NCBI GenBank assembly: GCA_002715965.1
Contig: PBAL01000075.1
Location: 1-64,000, forward strand
From: Verrucomicrobiales bacterium
GTDB lineage: Bacteria; Verrucomicrobiota; Verrucomicrobiia; Limisphaerales; JAYPXF01
DNA: 64,000 bases
Reading direction: 5' to 3'
Shown: positions 54,601-62,666 of the stretch, in pieces
Layout: each line of letters starts with the position of its first letter
How positions within the stretch are numbered: the first letter of the stretch is position 1
Position numbers and translations under genes: made by a program
Notes under the pieces: generated by a model
Database searches by the model: none
What the model was told of the DNA's origin: nothing
Seen by the model: only the letters and a program-made list of their open reading frames with translations

Positions 54601-55335
54601 CCCATCGCCAAACTTCCCGAATGGCCCCAGCACGAAATGCTGCAGGCCGAAAAAGAACTGCTGGGATTCTACATCTCCGGCCATCCGCTCACGCCCTACG
54701 CATCCATCATCGAGAACTACTGCCTCTGCAATTCCAAGAGCGCCGGCGAACTCGAGGATCGAAGCATGACCCGCATTGGCGGATACGTCGCCAGCATGAT
54801 GTCCGGCTTTTCCAAGAAATCCGGCAAGCCCTACGCCATGCTCACGCTCGAGGATCTCGAAGGCACTTTCCAGGTCCTGGTGATGAACGAGAACTACGAG
54901 AAGTTCCGTCATCTGCTGGAAACCAACAAAGCCCTCATGATCATCGGTGAAGCAAACAACGCCGAGGATCGGCCAAAGTTCTTCCCGCAGGAAATCATGC
55001 CCTTGGAAGACGCCCCGAAGAAATTCACCGACCAGATCTATCTACGACTCGATTCTGCCCACCTCGACGACTCCAAGCTTCAAACCGCGCTCACCCTCGC
55101 CGAGTCCCATCGCGGCCGCGTGCCATTGTTTCTTCGCGTCCGCATGTCCGGCGGTGAACAGGTCTACATCGAAACCCACGAACGCTACTCCGTCACCGCT
55201 GGTTCGGAATTCGAACACGCGATCAACGAAGCCTTTGGCGAACAAACCTACTACGCCAAGGTGAATCACGAATTGCCCGAACGCAAACGCCCCCGCTGGG
55301 CCAAACGCGGCAACAACGGCAACGGTGATTCATAA
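51679..55335 (+). CDS. dnaE: DNA polymerase III alpha subunit
   Basis: Replicative polymerase of 1218 residues. The N-terminal PHP domain starts HLHVHTEYSLLDG, then MTDHGVMYG. Catalytic Asp448 and Asp450 are in PDIDIDF, and a third acid is probably Asp601 in LKMDFLGL. The later parts read FNKSHAAAYAVVAYQTAYLKANHP (finger/thumb), then helix-hairpin-helix (EAIKGVGGAAVD) and an OB-fold (MTRIGGYVASMM). The length is usual for DnaE1. It is the one clear housekeeping replication gene of the window, and the start ATG 51679 gives the conserved N-terminus. Confidence 0.97.
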   Translation: MHAEFVHLHVHTEYSLLDGACKMDTLTDRAAELKFPALAMTDHGVMYGAVDFFKSCRNKGIKPIIGCEMYIAPRSRHDRKKVPNATGTKELYHHLGLLASDEKGYENLVRLATAAQTEGYYYKPRIDKEILEECKEGLICLSGCLASEIPQLIKAGELDKAKETIDWYKQVFTPENFYLELQNHTIPEQIEVNKHLVQWHKEFGLNLVATNDVHYVRAEHAHAHDILVCVGTQTTLNNPDRLSLSYIKEQFHLRSQEEMNAIFSEVPDACKNTLEVAEKCDFEFEFEAQHYPVAEPPEGFTREGFLRKLCCDGFGKRYGLDIDPSGEEFKIVHIEDPFRLPNYKPADPDRELPKNAAEDPEVREAIQVFIDRLDVELGIIKKMGYVSYFIIVSEFVLYGRSIGVACVARGSAAGSLVAYLLEIANVDPIRYNLLFERFLNPERVSPPDIDIDFADDRRQEIIEYVRRKYGEECVAQIITFGTMGAKAAVRDVGRAMGMGFSETDRLAKMIPNELKMTLRKAIDQSPDFKDAYSNESQSRELVENAMVLENMTRNTSIHAAGVVIAGQPLVNILPLKKDESGALVTQYPGGPVEELGLLKMDFLGLKTLTVIRNACEMIKETKDIDIDVDLLPLTDEKTYELLNNANTLGVFQLESGGMRDLCRKFQIQSVEHITALVALYRPGPMDLIPDFIRRRHGEVEIKYEHPLLEQISNETYGILIYQEQVMQATQILAGYSLGKADLLRRAMGKKKVEVMQEQRKLFVEGCKKVNNISADKANKIFDLLEKFAGYGFNKSHAAAYAVVAYQTAYLKANHPVEFYCAMMTNDMSDTDKLSEYIAEAGTMGIEVLPPDINESHSQFAPAQEGKVIRFGLEAIKGVGGAAVDTIVAARKESGPCKSLNEFCERLDGRTVNRKVLESLIKAGACDCFGETRATLFAAIEGALNRAASIIADREKGQGSLFGMMDDEPNSIEEKPIAKLPEWPQHEMLQAEKELLGFYISGHPLTPYASIIENYCLCNSKSAGELEDRSMTRIGGYVASMMSGFSKKSGKPYAMLTLEDLEGTFQVLVMNENYEKFRHLLETNKALMIIGEANNAEDRPKFFPQEIMPLEDAPKKFTDQIYLRLDSAHLDDSKLQTALTLAESHRGRVPLFLRVRMSGGEQVYIETHERYSVTAGSEFEHAINEAFGEQTYYAKVNHELPERKRPRWAKRGNNGNGDS

Positions 55336-55356
55336 GGAGGCCCCCGGGGTGGAGTT

Positions 55357-55388
55357 CACGCTTCAGCGTGCCGAGCCTGAAAGGCTCG
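55357..55388. repeat. Two adjacent hairpin palindromes
   Basis: CACGC-TTCA-GCGTG at 55357-55370 and CGAGCCT-GAA-AGGCTCG at 55372-55388 lie side by side after dnaE. Such paired hairpins could serve as a transcript end for dnaE (no T-run follows) or be a dispersed repeat. Confidence 0.55.
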
Positions 55389-55429
55389 AACAAGGTTGAG
55401 TAAGGCGATTCCCTCATCAAGAATCTGCC

Positions 55430-56479
55430 ATGCACAGACTTCCCCACGCATTGTCCTTTTTCGTGTTCGCCATAACCTGCGAGGCCGCGCCATTCAAGGA
55501 CCCCAATCCCCAGAAATACCTGTTCACCGCGCGAGCGAGCGAAATCGACAAGCGAGTGCGGGAGTATCCGAAAATCGACTTCGTATTCGGCAACGAGAAG
55601 AAACCTGCCGACAAACAACACGCCTCAGTTGACACGCGCGCAAAACCGAAGGGGCAACTCGTGATCTGGCTCATGAGTTACCGCTCTGATCTATTCGACC
55701 GCCTCAATAGCTACGGCCTGCACGCGATCCAGCCCCACTACGCCAATCGCTGGTTTTCGAAGATTTGCCGCGAAAAACCGGTCGGCGAACATTGCCGTGG
55801 AAACATGCGTTTGGAAGCCGCGACCGGGGAGGATTTCAGCAATGCTGTCGATCTCCGAAAGCCTGATGGCATGAAGGAACGCGCTCGGCGGTTCCTGTTG
55901 TGGCTGTCCGAAAAACATCCGGCCGGACAATGGGAACAATTCTTGACCGCCGACCGAGAAAACCTGCGTTGGGACAAGGTGATCATGGCCGGAAGTTCGC
56001 ACGGTTCCACGACCTCCGCACGATTCGCCAAGCATCAGAAAGTCGCCCGAGTCGTGATGCTTTGTGGTCCGCGCGACCAATATCAATCCTGGCAATCGCT
56101 TCCCTCAGCCACGCCGGAGAATCGCTACTTCGGATTCAGTCACGTGCTGGATGGTGGTTGGACTGCCGATCACTACTGCCGCTCCTGGGAACTGCTTGGC
56201 CTTCACCACTACGGTCCGATCGTGAACGTGGATTCCGCCAGGGCTCCGTATGGCAACTCCCGCCGATTGATTACCGCTGCGGACGTAAAGAACGATGCGC
56301 GGCGCGCCCATTCGGCCGTAACGCCCAGTCGTTCATCGCCCAAGAAAGTAGACGGCACGTTCGCATACGAGGACGTCTGGCAGTATCTCTTCACTCATCC
56401 GGTCGATCAAATCGGTAACCCCGTTCCAACAGACCGCGAATGCGTGAAGGATCAACGAGCAAGGGACTTCGGAAAGTGA
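55430..56479 (+). CDS. Secreted alpha/beta hydrolase-like protein
   Basis: Exported protein of 349 residues with a short signal peptide (LSFFVFAITCEAA). The nucleophile elbow is KVIMAGSSHGSTTSARFAKH, close to the GxSxG pattern with Ser in GSSHGS, and VARVVMLCGPRDQYQSW follows as the expected next strand. It resembles the BPSS1187-like hydrolases. The His and acid were not assigned. Its stop overlaps the GTG of the metalloprotease gene (GTGA at 56476), so the two were coupled. Confidence 0.7.
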   Translation: MHRLPHALSFFVFAITCEAAPFKDPNPQKYLFTARASEIDKRVREYPKIDFVFGNEKKPADKQHASVDTRAKPKGQLVIWLMSYRSDLFDRLNSYGLHAIQPHYANRWFSKICREKPVGEHCRGNMRLEAATGEDFSNAVDLRKPDGMKERARRFLLWLSEKHPAGQWEQFLTADRENLRWDKVIMAGSSHGSTTSARFAKHQKVARVVMLCGPRDQYQSWQSLPSATPENRYFGFSHVLDGGWTADHYCRSWELLGLHHYGPIVNVDSARAPYGNSRRLITAADVKNDARRAHSAVTPSRSSPKKVDGTFAYEDVWQYLFTHPVDQIGNPVPTDRECVKDQRARDFGK

Positions 56480-57608
56480 TACCCAGACGCTCTAATCGTT
56501 TCGCGATGGTGTTCGCCTTGCTGGTCTCCACCAGCGCGCTGTTCGCGAATGCCAAACTACGCATCGTCTTCTTCACACCCAAAGATGTGTCTTCACACCC
56601 AAAGATGTGAATCCACCCGCACAAGTCGGTAAGCGCATGAAGCAGGTGGTCGATTACGCGCAAAACTATTACGCCAAGTGGTTGAATCATTGGGGCTATC
56701 CGGTGAAAGAAGTCCTGCCGGTTGATCGGGATGCGAACGGTGTTCCCAAAATCTACTACGTGCGCGGCGCAGAGACAGCCGCCAGTGGCAAGTATGACAA
56801 GGTTGGCTACCAGTGGGCCGTTCGGGAACAGGCGATGGCCGAACACAAGATTCCAAGGCAGGGCAGCACGTGGTGGATCTTCGTCTACGGCACCAAGATA
56901 AAAGCCAGCCGCGGTTATGGCGGCTTCGGTGATCCCAAGGGTAACGGATGGGCATTGCTGGTCTGGCACGATCTTCCGGGCGAATTCAACAATGACTCTC
57001 CGCTCGCGGGAGGCATCACGGATCAGATCAACCTCAAGGGTTATCTGCACGAGCTTGGTCACACCATGAATCTGGCGCATTTCGGACCGCGTGATCGCGA
57101 GGTGAAGGCGGGCTTGGGAATGTCCTTGATGGGCCCGAACGCGCGAACGTATCGAAGCTTGCGCAGGAATCGCGAAACGAAGGTCCACATGACCAAGGCC
57201 ACTGCCGCCATAATCTGGAAACAGCCGCAGATCACCGGTGAGTTTCCCAAGGCCGTGGCACGGCCGCAGATTCGGGTGAGCGGTTTTCGTGCATCTTATG
57301 ATTCACGTGCAAAGCGAATTCGAGTTCTGGGTCGACTCAGTTCAAACATACCGGCCCACAGCGTGGTTGCCATCGACATGCCGGACAAGGGGCTCGGGAC
57401 GTATTGGAAAAAGGCCTATGCCGAGCGACTGAACAGGGGGCGCTTTGACCTCTCAATCGACGAACTCGATCCCTCGTCCGGCACATTGAAAGTATTCTTC
57501 TGTTTCGACAACGGATACATGACAGGCACCGGCAAGGGATACGGGTACAAGCACTCGATCGAATTGCCGTATCGATTCGAAACCGGCAGATATCGTATCG
57601 GGAAGTAG
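56476..57608 (+). pseudogene. Secreted metzincin-type protease gene split by a 20-bp tandem duplication
   Basis: GTG 56476 (or ATG 56506) opens a signal peptide (FAMVFALLVSTSALFANA) and KLRIVFFTPKDV, which then run into a stop at 56608. An overlapping frame from 56607 to 57608 encodes the rest, including the zinc motif HELGHTMNLAH (HExxHxxxxxH) and a C-terminal beta domain. Removing one 20-base copy joins the frames exactly (20 mod 3 = 2) into one ~370-residue secreted protease. Family membership rests on the metal motif. With the duplication the protease has no signal peptide and may not be translated at all. Confidence 0.8.
56570..56609. repeat. Exact 20-bp tandem duplication
   Basis: TCTTCACACCCAAAGATGTG occurs at 56570-56589 and again at 56590-56609 without a mismatch. 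It lies inside the metalloprotease gene and breaks its frame. The copy is flanked by different bases, so the unit is exactly 20. Confidence 0.95.
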
Positions 57609-57646
57609 GTTTCCCGCCATGCGAACCAAATGGGCGACGAACTTTC

Positions 57647-57695
57647 CCCCACGGATTCTGAATTTCCAATCCGTGGTTTTCGCGAATCCGTGGGG
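57647..57695 (+). terminator. Nested hairpin, possible terminator after the metalloprotease
   Basis: CCCCACGGATT at 57647-57657 pairs with AATCCGTGGGG at 57685-57695 (11 bp), or its inner 9 bases pair with AATCCGTGG at 57668-57676, which is followed by TTTT. The shorter form is a plausible intrinsic terminator; the two forms are mutually exclusive. It lies about 80 bases before galM. Confidence 0.5.
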
Positions 57696-57774
57696 AAGAT
57701 ACATCCGGTCATCTCCTTGACGCCTGCGTGCGCGAGGTTTATGAAGCCCGCTCACTCGCTCATACGAACAACAC

Positions 57775-58893
57775 ATGACAAGATTCAGCATTCTCCTCGC
57801 CGCAGCTCTGACGCTCGGAATCGCCGGCAACGTGCAAGCCAAACCGGCCGACTTTGGAAAGACCAAGGACGGCAAGAAGGTCCAGATTTACACCCTCGAG
57901 AACGAGAACGGCGTGACCGCCAAGATCTCCACGCTTGGCGCCACGCTGGTGGAACTTCACGTGCCGGACAAGAATGGCAAATTTGCCGATGTGATCCTCG
58001 GCTTCGATGACGCAAGCGGATACCAGGGCGACGGGAACCAATACTTTGGATGCACGACCGGCCGGGTCTGTAACCGGATCGCCAAGGGCAAGTTCAAGAT
58101 CGACGGCAAGGAATACACCCTCGCCATCAACAACGAACCGAACCACCTGCATGGTGGCGTCGAACGCAGCCTCGACAAGGTGATCTGGAAAGCCAAGGAA
58201 ATCACGAGCAAGGACGGCGGCAAGGGTGTCAGCTTCACCTACACCAGCCCGGACGGTGAAGAAGGCTATCCCGGCAAGGTGAACTTCACGGTCAACTATG
58301 TTCTGCTGAAGAAGAACACCCTGCGCATCTACTACCGCGCCAAGACCGACAAGGCCACGCCAATCAACCTGACCAACCACGCTTACTTCAATCTCGCCGG
58401 AGCCGGATCGGAGACCGTGCTCAATCACATGTTGCGCATCAACGCGGACAAATACACTCCCGGCGATAATACTCTGATTCCGACCGGCAAGATTGAACCG
58501 GTCAAAGGAACAGTCCTCGACTTCACCAAATTCAAGAAGATCGGCGCGCGCATCAAGAAGCTCGATGACACCGCGGCGCTCGGTTACGACCACAATTACG
58601 TGATCAATCGCAAGAAGGGCCAGAAGATCGCCCTCGCAGCAATTTTGCGCGATCCCGGTTCCGGTCGCAAACTCACCATCCGCACCACTGAGCCCGGCAT
58701 TCAATTCTACACCGGAAACTTCCTGAAAGATCAGAAAGGCAAAGGCGGTAAGACTTATGCCCACCGCAGCGCGCTCTGCCTCGAAACCCAGCACTACCCG
58801 AATTCGGTGAATCAACCTAACTTCCCAAACACGGTGTTGAAACCGGGCGACGTTTACGAATCCACCACCGTCTACGCCTTCAGCGCGGACTGA
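57775..58893 (+). CDS. galM: Secreted aldose 1-epimerase (galactose mutarotase)
   Basis: Enzyme of 372 residues interconverting sugar anomers. A signal peptide (MTRFSILLAAALTLGIAGNVQA) shows it works outside the cytoplasm, unlike E. coli GalM. Substrate-site phrases are FGCTTGRVCNRIAKGKF, NEPNHLHGG, the His in LTNHAYFNLAG and the catalytic Glu in LCLETQHYPNSVNQPNFP. The family is firm. The preceding hairpin may insulate it from the broken protease gene; the following terminator is strong. Confidence 0.94.
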   Translation: MTRFSILLAAALTLGIAGNVQAKPADFGKTKDGKKVQIYTLENENGVTAKISTLGATLVELHVPDKNGKFADVILGFDDASGYQGDGNQYFGCTTGRVCNRIAKGKFKIDGKEYTLAINNEPNHLHGGVERSLDKVIWKAKEITSKDGGKGVSFTYTSPDGEEGYPGKVNFTVNYVLLKKNTLRIYYRAKTDKATPINLTNHAYFNLAGAGSETVLNHMLRINADKYTPGDNTLIPTGKIEPVKGTVLDFTKFKKIGARIKKLDDTAALGYDHNYVINRKKGQKIALAAILRDPGSGRKLTIRTTEPGIQFYTGNFLKDQKGKGGKTYAHRSALCLETQHYPNSVNQPNFPNTVLKPGDVYESTTVYAFSAD

Positions 58894-58918
58894 TCGGAAT
58901 CCATCTAATTCCCAGCAC

Positions 58919-58949
58919 GGTCGATCTCAAGTGAGATCGACCTTTTTTT
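58919..58949 (+). terminator. Rho-independent terminator after galM
   Basis: GGTCGATCTC and GAGATCGACC form a perfect 10-bp stem with a 4-base loop (AAGT), immediately followed by seven T. It ends the galM transcript. On the opposite strand there is no equivalent T-run. Confidence 0.88.
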
Positions 58950-58977
58950 CGTAGGTTGCCCATCCTACGCAGCGCAC

Positions 58978-59784
58978 TCAGCTGCAGCGTTGGATTGGTC
59001 GGCGCAACTTGCCGTTGGTGGAGATCATCTCGACGGCATAATGCCCTTCGACGTTTTGATGCCAGAACTCTCCCCCGGCATTGGTGATCAGCAACGAACC
59101 TGCTGCCACATCCCAGATTCGCACACCGGCTTCTAGGTAGGCATCGATCCGGCCGCCGGCGATCCACGCCATGGACAATCCAGCCGAGCCGAACATGCGC
59201 ACTTTGCGCACTCGCGGCATGAGATTGTTCAAGGTGGGCAGGTTTTCCGAGATGTTCTTGGCCTTCTTTGAAAAGCCCATGGTGATGATGGTTTCTTCCA
59301 GCTTGCGACGGTCGCTGACCTGGACCTTCTTCCCGTTGCAACGGGTAGGCTGGTCTTTGATCGCCGTCCACATCTCGTCGAGGAACGGATCGCAGGTGAT
59401 GCCCAACAGTGTTTCTGCACCGTAGATATCGCCCTTCTTCGCACGTCCTCTTCGCTTTTGCTGCAGCGCGATACAGACGCAGGAGTGGGGAATGCCGTAG
59501 GCAAAATTTACCGTGCCGTCGATGGGATCGACCACCCACCGGTACTCCGAGTCCGGATCGCCGAGGATTCCTTCCTCTCCGAGAATCGGAATCTCGGGAA
59601 AGTCCTGTCGCAACGTTTTCTCGATGAGCTTCTGGCTGCGCACATCCAGTTCCAGCTTGATATCAAATTGCGTGGCCGAATTGATGTTCTTCGTCTTCGA
59701 GAGATGCTTGCGCATCAGCGCACCGGAACCGCGCGCGGCTTTGAGCGCGGTGTTGAGTGCCGATTTGATTTGGCGGGAGGTCAT
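58978..59784 (-). CDS. Inositol monophosphatase family protein
   Basis: Magnesium-dependent phosphatase of 268 residues. The family motifs are in order: ILGEEG (first Glu), WVVDPIDGTVNF (DPxDGT), and WDVAAGSLLITNAGGE near the end. It could dephosphorylate inositol phosphate, or act on 3'-phosphoadenosine or a sugar phosphate. No signal peptide is visible. It diverges from the NYN gene; the two start within about 100 bases. Confidence 0.93.
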   Translation of the reverse strand: MTSRQIKSALNTALKAARGSGALMRKHLSKTKNINSATQFDIKLELDVRSQKLIEKTLRQDFPEIPILGEEGILGDPDSEYRWVVDPIDGTVNFAYGIPHSCVCIALQQKRRGRAKKGDIYGAETLLGITCDPFLDEMWTAIKDQPTRCNGKKVQVSDRRKLEETIITMGFSKKAKNISENLPTLNNLMPRVRKVRMFGSAGLSMAWIAGGRIDAYLEAGVRIWDVAAGSLLITNAGGEFWHQNVEGHYAVEMISTNGKLRRPIQRCS

Positions 59785-59887
59785 GTCTTTAGTGTTCGCG
59801 AGCGGGGAGTTTCGAAGACCGCCCGAAATAGGTCAATCGGAACGATTTGAGGTTTCGAGAAACAGCTTCACCCGCCATGATGTTGCG

Positions 59888-60358
59888 GTGGCGATTCTAC
59901 GCATCCTCGTCGATGGCTATAGCCTGCTGCACGCCTGGCCGGATTTGGCCAAAGGCGCTCCGCGGCATTCGGCCGAGGCACGTGATGCGTTGATCCAGAC
60001 CCTGACAAATTACCGGGACGCCATCGGCACTCCCGTGAGTCTGTTTTTCGATGGAGGCGGAGCGCCCAAAGGCACACCGAAGGACCCAGGCGATCCGGAG
60101 ATGGAGGTGATTTATTCTCCAAAGGGCAAAACTGCGGACGACCTGATTGAGCGCGTCGCCTATAAATTGGCGCAGATGGGCGAGGTGCTGGTCATCACCA
60201 ACGACTTTGCCGAGCGCGATACGGTGATTTCTTTTGGGGGAATGGCACGTAGTTGCGACGAATTCATCGTGGATGTGAAAGGAGCATTGCAGGATTTGGC
60301 TAGCACGGTAAAACACCACAACCGGCGTGAGCAAAGCCGGTACCGACGACCAAAATAA
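59888..60358 (+). CDS. NYN (YacP-like) ribonuclease-domain protein
   Basis: Protein of 156 residues with a PIN-like NYN fold. LVDGYSLLHAWPDL is the N-terminal Asp/Asn block, SLFFDGGG the second, and VITNDFAERDTV carries the third set of acids. The YacP group includes endoribonuclease Rae1 of Bacillus. The start is a GTG at 59888 because the upstream in-frame sequence lies in the promoter region of the divergent gene and there is no nearby in-frame ATG. It is followed after 11 bases by the VWA gene. Confidence 0.85.
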   Translation: MAILRILVDGYSLLHAWPDLAKGAPRHSAEARDALIQTLTNYRDAIGTPVSLFFDGGGAPKGTPKDPGDPEMEVIYSPKGKTADDLIERVAYKLAQMGEVLVITNDFAERDTVISFGGMARSCDEFIVDVKGALQDLASTVKHHNRREQSRYRRPK

Positions 60359-60369
60359 AGCGAGCCCCG

Positions 60370-62208
60370 TTGGCCATCCTGTGTCTGCTGTCCGTCCGGC
60401 TTCCTGCCGCGGAACTGATGACGCCCGCTGTGCCGCTCACCCCCGACTGCAAATACCTGATCATCGTCGACACCTCGCTGTCCATGTCCCGCATGGCCGA
60501 GACCACCGCCCGCTCGCTCCACCAGATGGTCAGCAGCGGTCTATACGGGCAGATGAAGGAAGGCGAGGTCTTCACCATCTGGACTTTCAACGAGTCGATC
60601 CAGCAACGCGAGTTTCCGTTGAACGCCTGGAAGCCCGAACTTAAACAATCGCTGGGCAATCGCGTGCTGCAATTCATGGCCAGTCAGCGCTACCGCCGTT
60701 CCCAGAACATGCACGCGCTGATGAACGCACTTACCCGGGCGCGCGGCATTTGTCCGAACCTCGCCGTGCTGCTGGTCACCGACGGATCACAAGCCATCGT
60801 CGGCACACCCTTCGATCGCACCATCAACAACGCCTACGGTTGGCGCGCGGACGAATTGAAGGCGGCCAAGGTTCCCTTCCTCACCGTGCTCATGAGCGAA
60901 AAAGGCAAATTTGTCGGAAGCACCGTTCATGCGGCAAACGAACCTCTCGAACTTCCACTCGGTCCGGGCGGAAGACGGATTGTCGGCAAGAGCAGATCGG
61001 CCCAGAAACCCGTGCCCGCGCCGGTGATTCCCCAAGCCCCTCGCCCGATCACGACCGCAACATTGACGCCCAAGCGCAACACCAACTCCATGCGCATCGT
61101 CCAGACGCTGCCCAGGCCACCAGCGCAAACGAATACTCCGCCAGCCACCCAACGGACGAACTTCCCTGCAAGCACTCCGAGAACGGTTGCCCAGCCGGTT
61201 AAGAGAATCGAGCCACCACCGGCAACCAATGTCGCCAAGATCACTCCAACACCAAAAACCAACACCGTGAGCCGAATGAATGCTCCCCCGCGTCCGCGCG
61301 TAGATCGCAAGGTTATCGAACTGGCTCCCAAGCCGGAACCCAAACCCAAGGTCGTGAACGCGACAGACATCCAGCCCCGAGCCAAACGGACGCTGCCGGT
61401 CCGCCGTAAAGAACCGGAATACAACAAGAACAACCCCTCCAATCGCGTCGCCGGGGCCACGAATACGATTTCCACTAATGTAATTGCAGCCGCGTCAAAC
61501 CCGCCAGCAACCGACAAGATCGCAAAGGCCACCGCCCCAACTCCGGCGAGCAATACCAACGCGCCACCCGTTGCACCCATTCCTTCAACGACCATCGCAG
61601 CGCCCAAACCAACGAACTTGGTTTCCACTCCAAACCCCGCATCAGTCGTCCGCACAGCCTTTTCTGCCCCTCCCAGCACGAACGCAAGCCAACCCATCCA
61701 GATTCAGATCATCACGCAGATCGTAAACGTCCCCGTCCCGCAGGTGGTGGTGGAAAAGACAGAACCCAAGCCCACGGCTGTAGCGAACGCCACAACCAAC
61801 ACACCTGCTGCCAAGCGCGTTCAAACCCCGGCTCCGGCGCCCGCAACTGCCACCATACCTCAAGCGAACGCTCAACCGGTCGTCGTGGCAAATGATCCGC
61901 CCGCCCCCGCGTCCGAGCCGGTGCAAGTTGCAGCACTAACCAAGAAATCTCAGAACCCCGCCCACACCCCGAGCGCGCCGGCAGAAGCGAGTCCTGAATC
62001 GACTCCCAAGTCGCGTGCTCCCGTCAGCCGCCCTTCCACCACGCCCTCAAGTGCAGCCTTGGCCGTTGCTTCCGAACCACGGCTGCCCAATTGGTTTTAT
62101 CTGGGAGTGGCGCTCAGTGTCCTCGGCATTGCGATCTACTGTTCGAGGGAACTTGTCCAACGTCCCGGCGATCCGAGCCTGATCAGTCAGTCGATGGAAG
62201 AGCGGTAG
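60370..62208 (+). CDS. VWA-domain membrane protein with a long Pro/Thr/Ala-rich stalk
   Basis: Protein of ~612 residues. The N-terminal part, after a short hydrophobic leader (LAILCLLSVRLP), is a von Willebrand A domain with the MIDAS motif DTSLSMS and VTDGSQ. Residues about 190-570 are a low-complexity stalk of Pro/Thr/Ala/Asn. The C-terminus has one membrane helix (WFYLGVALSVLGIAIYC) and a short cytoplasmic tail, a type I layout. The assigned start TTG 60370 is weak; an unusual start further upstream would add basic residues before the leader. It is possibly related to the downstream MoxR/DUF58 genes, which often go with VWA proteins, although 460 bases intervene. Confidence 0.75.
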   Translation: MAILCLLSVRLPAAELMTPAVPLTPDCKYLIIVDTSLSMSRMAETTARSLHQMVSSGLYGQMKEGEVFTIWTFNESIQQREFPLNAWKPELKQSLGNRVLQFMASQRYRRSQNMHALMNALTRARGICPNLAVLLVTDGSQAIVGTPFDRTINNAYGWRADELKAAKVPFLTVLMSEKGKFVGSTVHAANEPLELPLGPGGRRIVGKSRSAQKPVPAPVIPQAPRPITTATLTPKRNTNSMRIVQTLPRPPAQTNTPPATQRTNFPASTPRTVAQPVKRIEPPPATNVAKITPTPKTNTVSRMNAPPRPRVDRKVIELAPKPEPKPKVVNATDIQPRAKRTLPVRRKEPEYNKNNPSNRVAGATNTISTNVIAAASNPPATDKIAKATAPTPASNTNAPPVAPIPSTTIAAPKPTNLVSTPNPASVVRTAFSAPPSTNASQPIQIQIITQIVNVPVPQVVVEKTEPKPTAVANATTNTPAAKRVQTPAPAPATATIPQANAQPVVVANDPPAPASEPVQVAALTKKSQNPAHTPSAPAEASPESTPKSRAPVSRPSTTPSSAALAVASEPRLPNWFYLGVALSVLGIAIYCSRELVQRPGDPSLISQSMEER

Positions 62209-62237
62209 AGGAACGGCATTTGTGTGGCTCCCGTTTC

Positions 62238-62450
62238 TTAATCCTGGCAGTCCGCCATGCGAAACTCCCAATTCAGCCAGACAACCGGCCATATCAATGC
62301 AGTGAATCCGACGAACGCGATCAGGTGACTGGCCCGTTCGAACGGGGTGGCGCCGAGGCGTTCTTCGTCCGCCCGATAGATCTCGCCTACGGCGCTGAAT
62401 CCGAAGATGTAACAGAGCGCAGCAACCGAGATGACCCATGGATCGGGCAA
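62238..62450 (-). CDS. Small hypothetical membrane protein
   Basis: Frame of 70 residues with two hydrophobic segments (VISVAALCYIFGFSAVGEI and LIAFVGFTALIWPVVWLNW) separated by charged YRADEERLGATPFERASH. This looks like a real hairpin membrane protein. The assigned start is a TTG; the frame is open upstream without a better start. It lies opposite to its neighbours, between the VWA and MoxR genes. Function is unknown. Confidence 0.45.
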   Translation of the reverse strand: MPDPWVISVAALCYIFGFSAVGEIYRADEERLGATPFERASHLIAFVGFTALIWPVVWLNWEFRMADCQD

Positions 62451-62666
62451 CTCCAGCGGGACACTGATGGTGATTTCCGTTCGCAGAGCTTAATTGACGC
62501 ATGAGGCAGGGCGAGCGTATCGAATCGCAAATAATTCATGGGCGAGCGGCGCATTCGCCGAAATCGTGTGAATACCGGCCTTCATTGCCCCTTCGAACAG
62601 TTTTTTCATCGCAATTTGAGGTAGGTTGGTTTCAATGGCCCGCCAAATTCGAGCACCCCGAAAAAC

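Noticed and set aside
59513..59887. Longer N-terminus for the NYN protein
   Set aside because: It lies opposite the phosphatase start and its promoter; the conserved domain begins within a few residues of GTG 59888.
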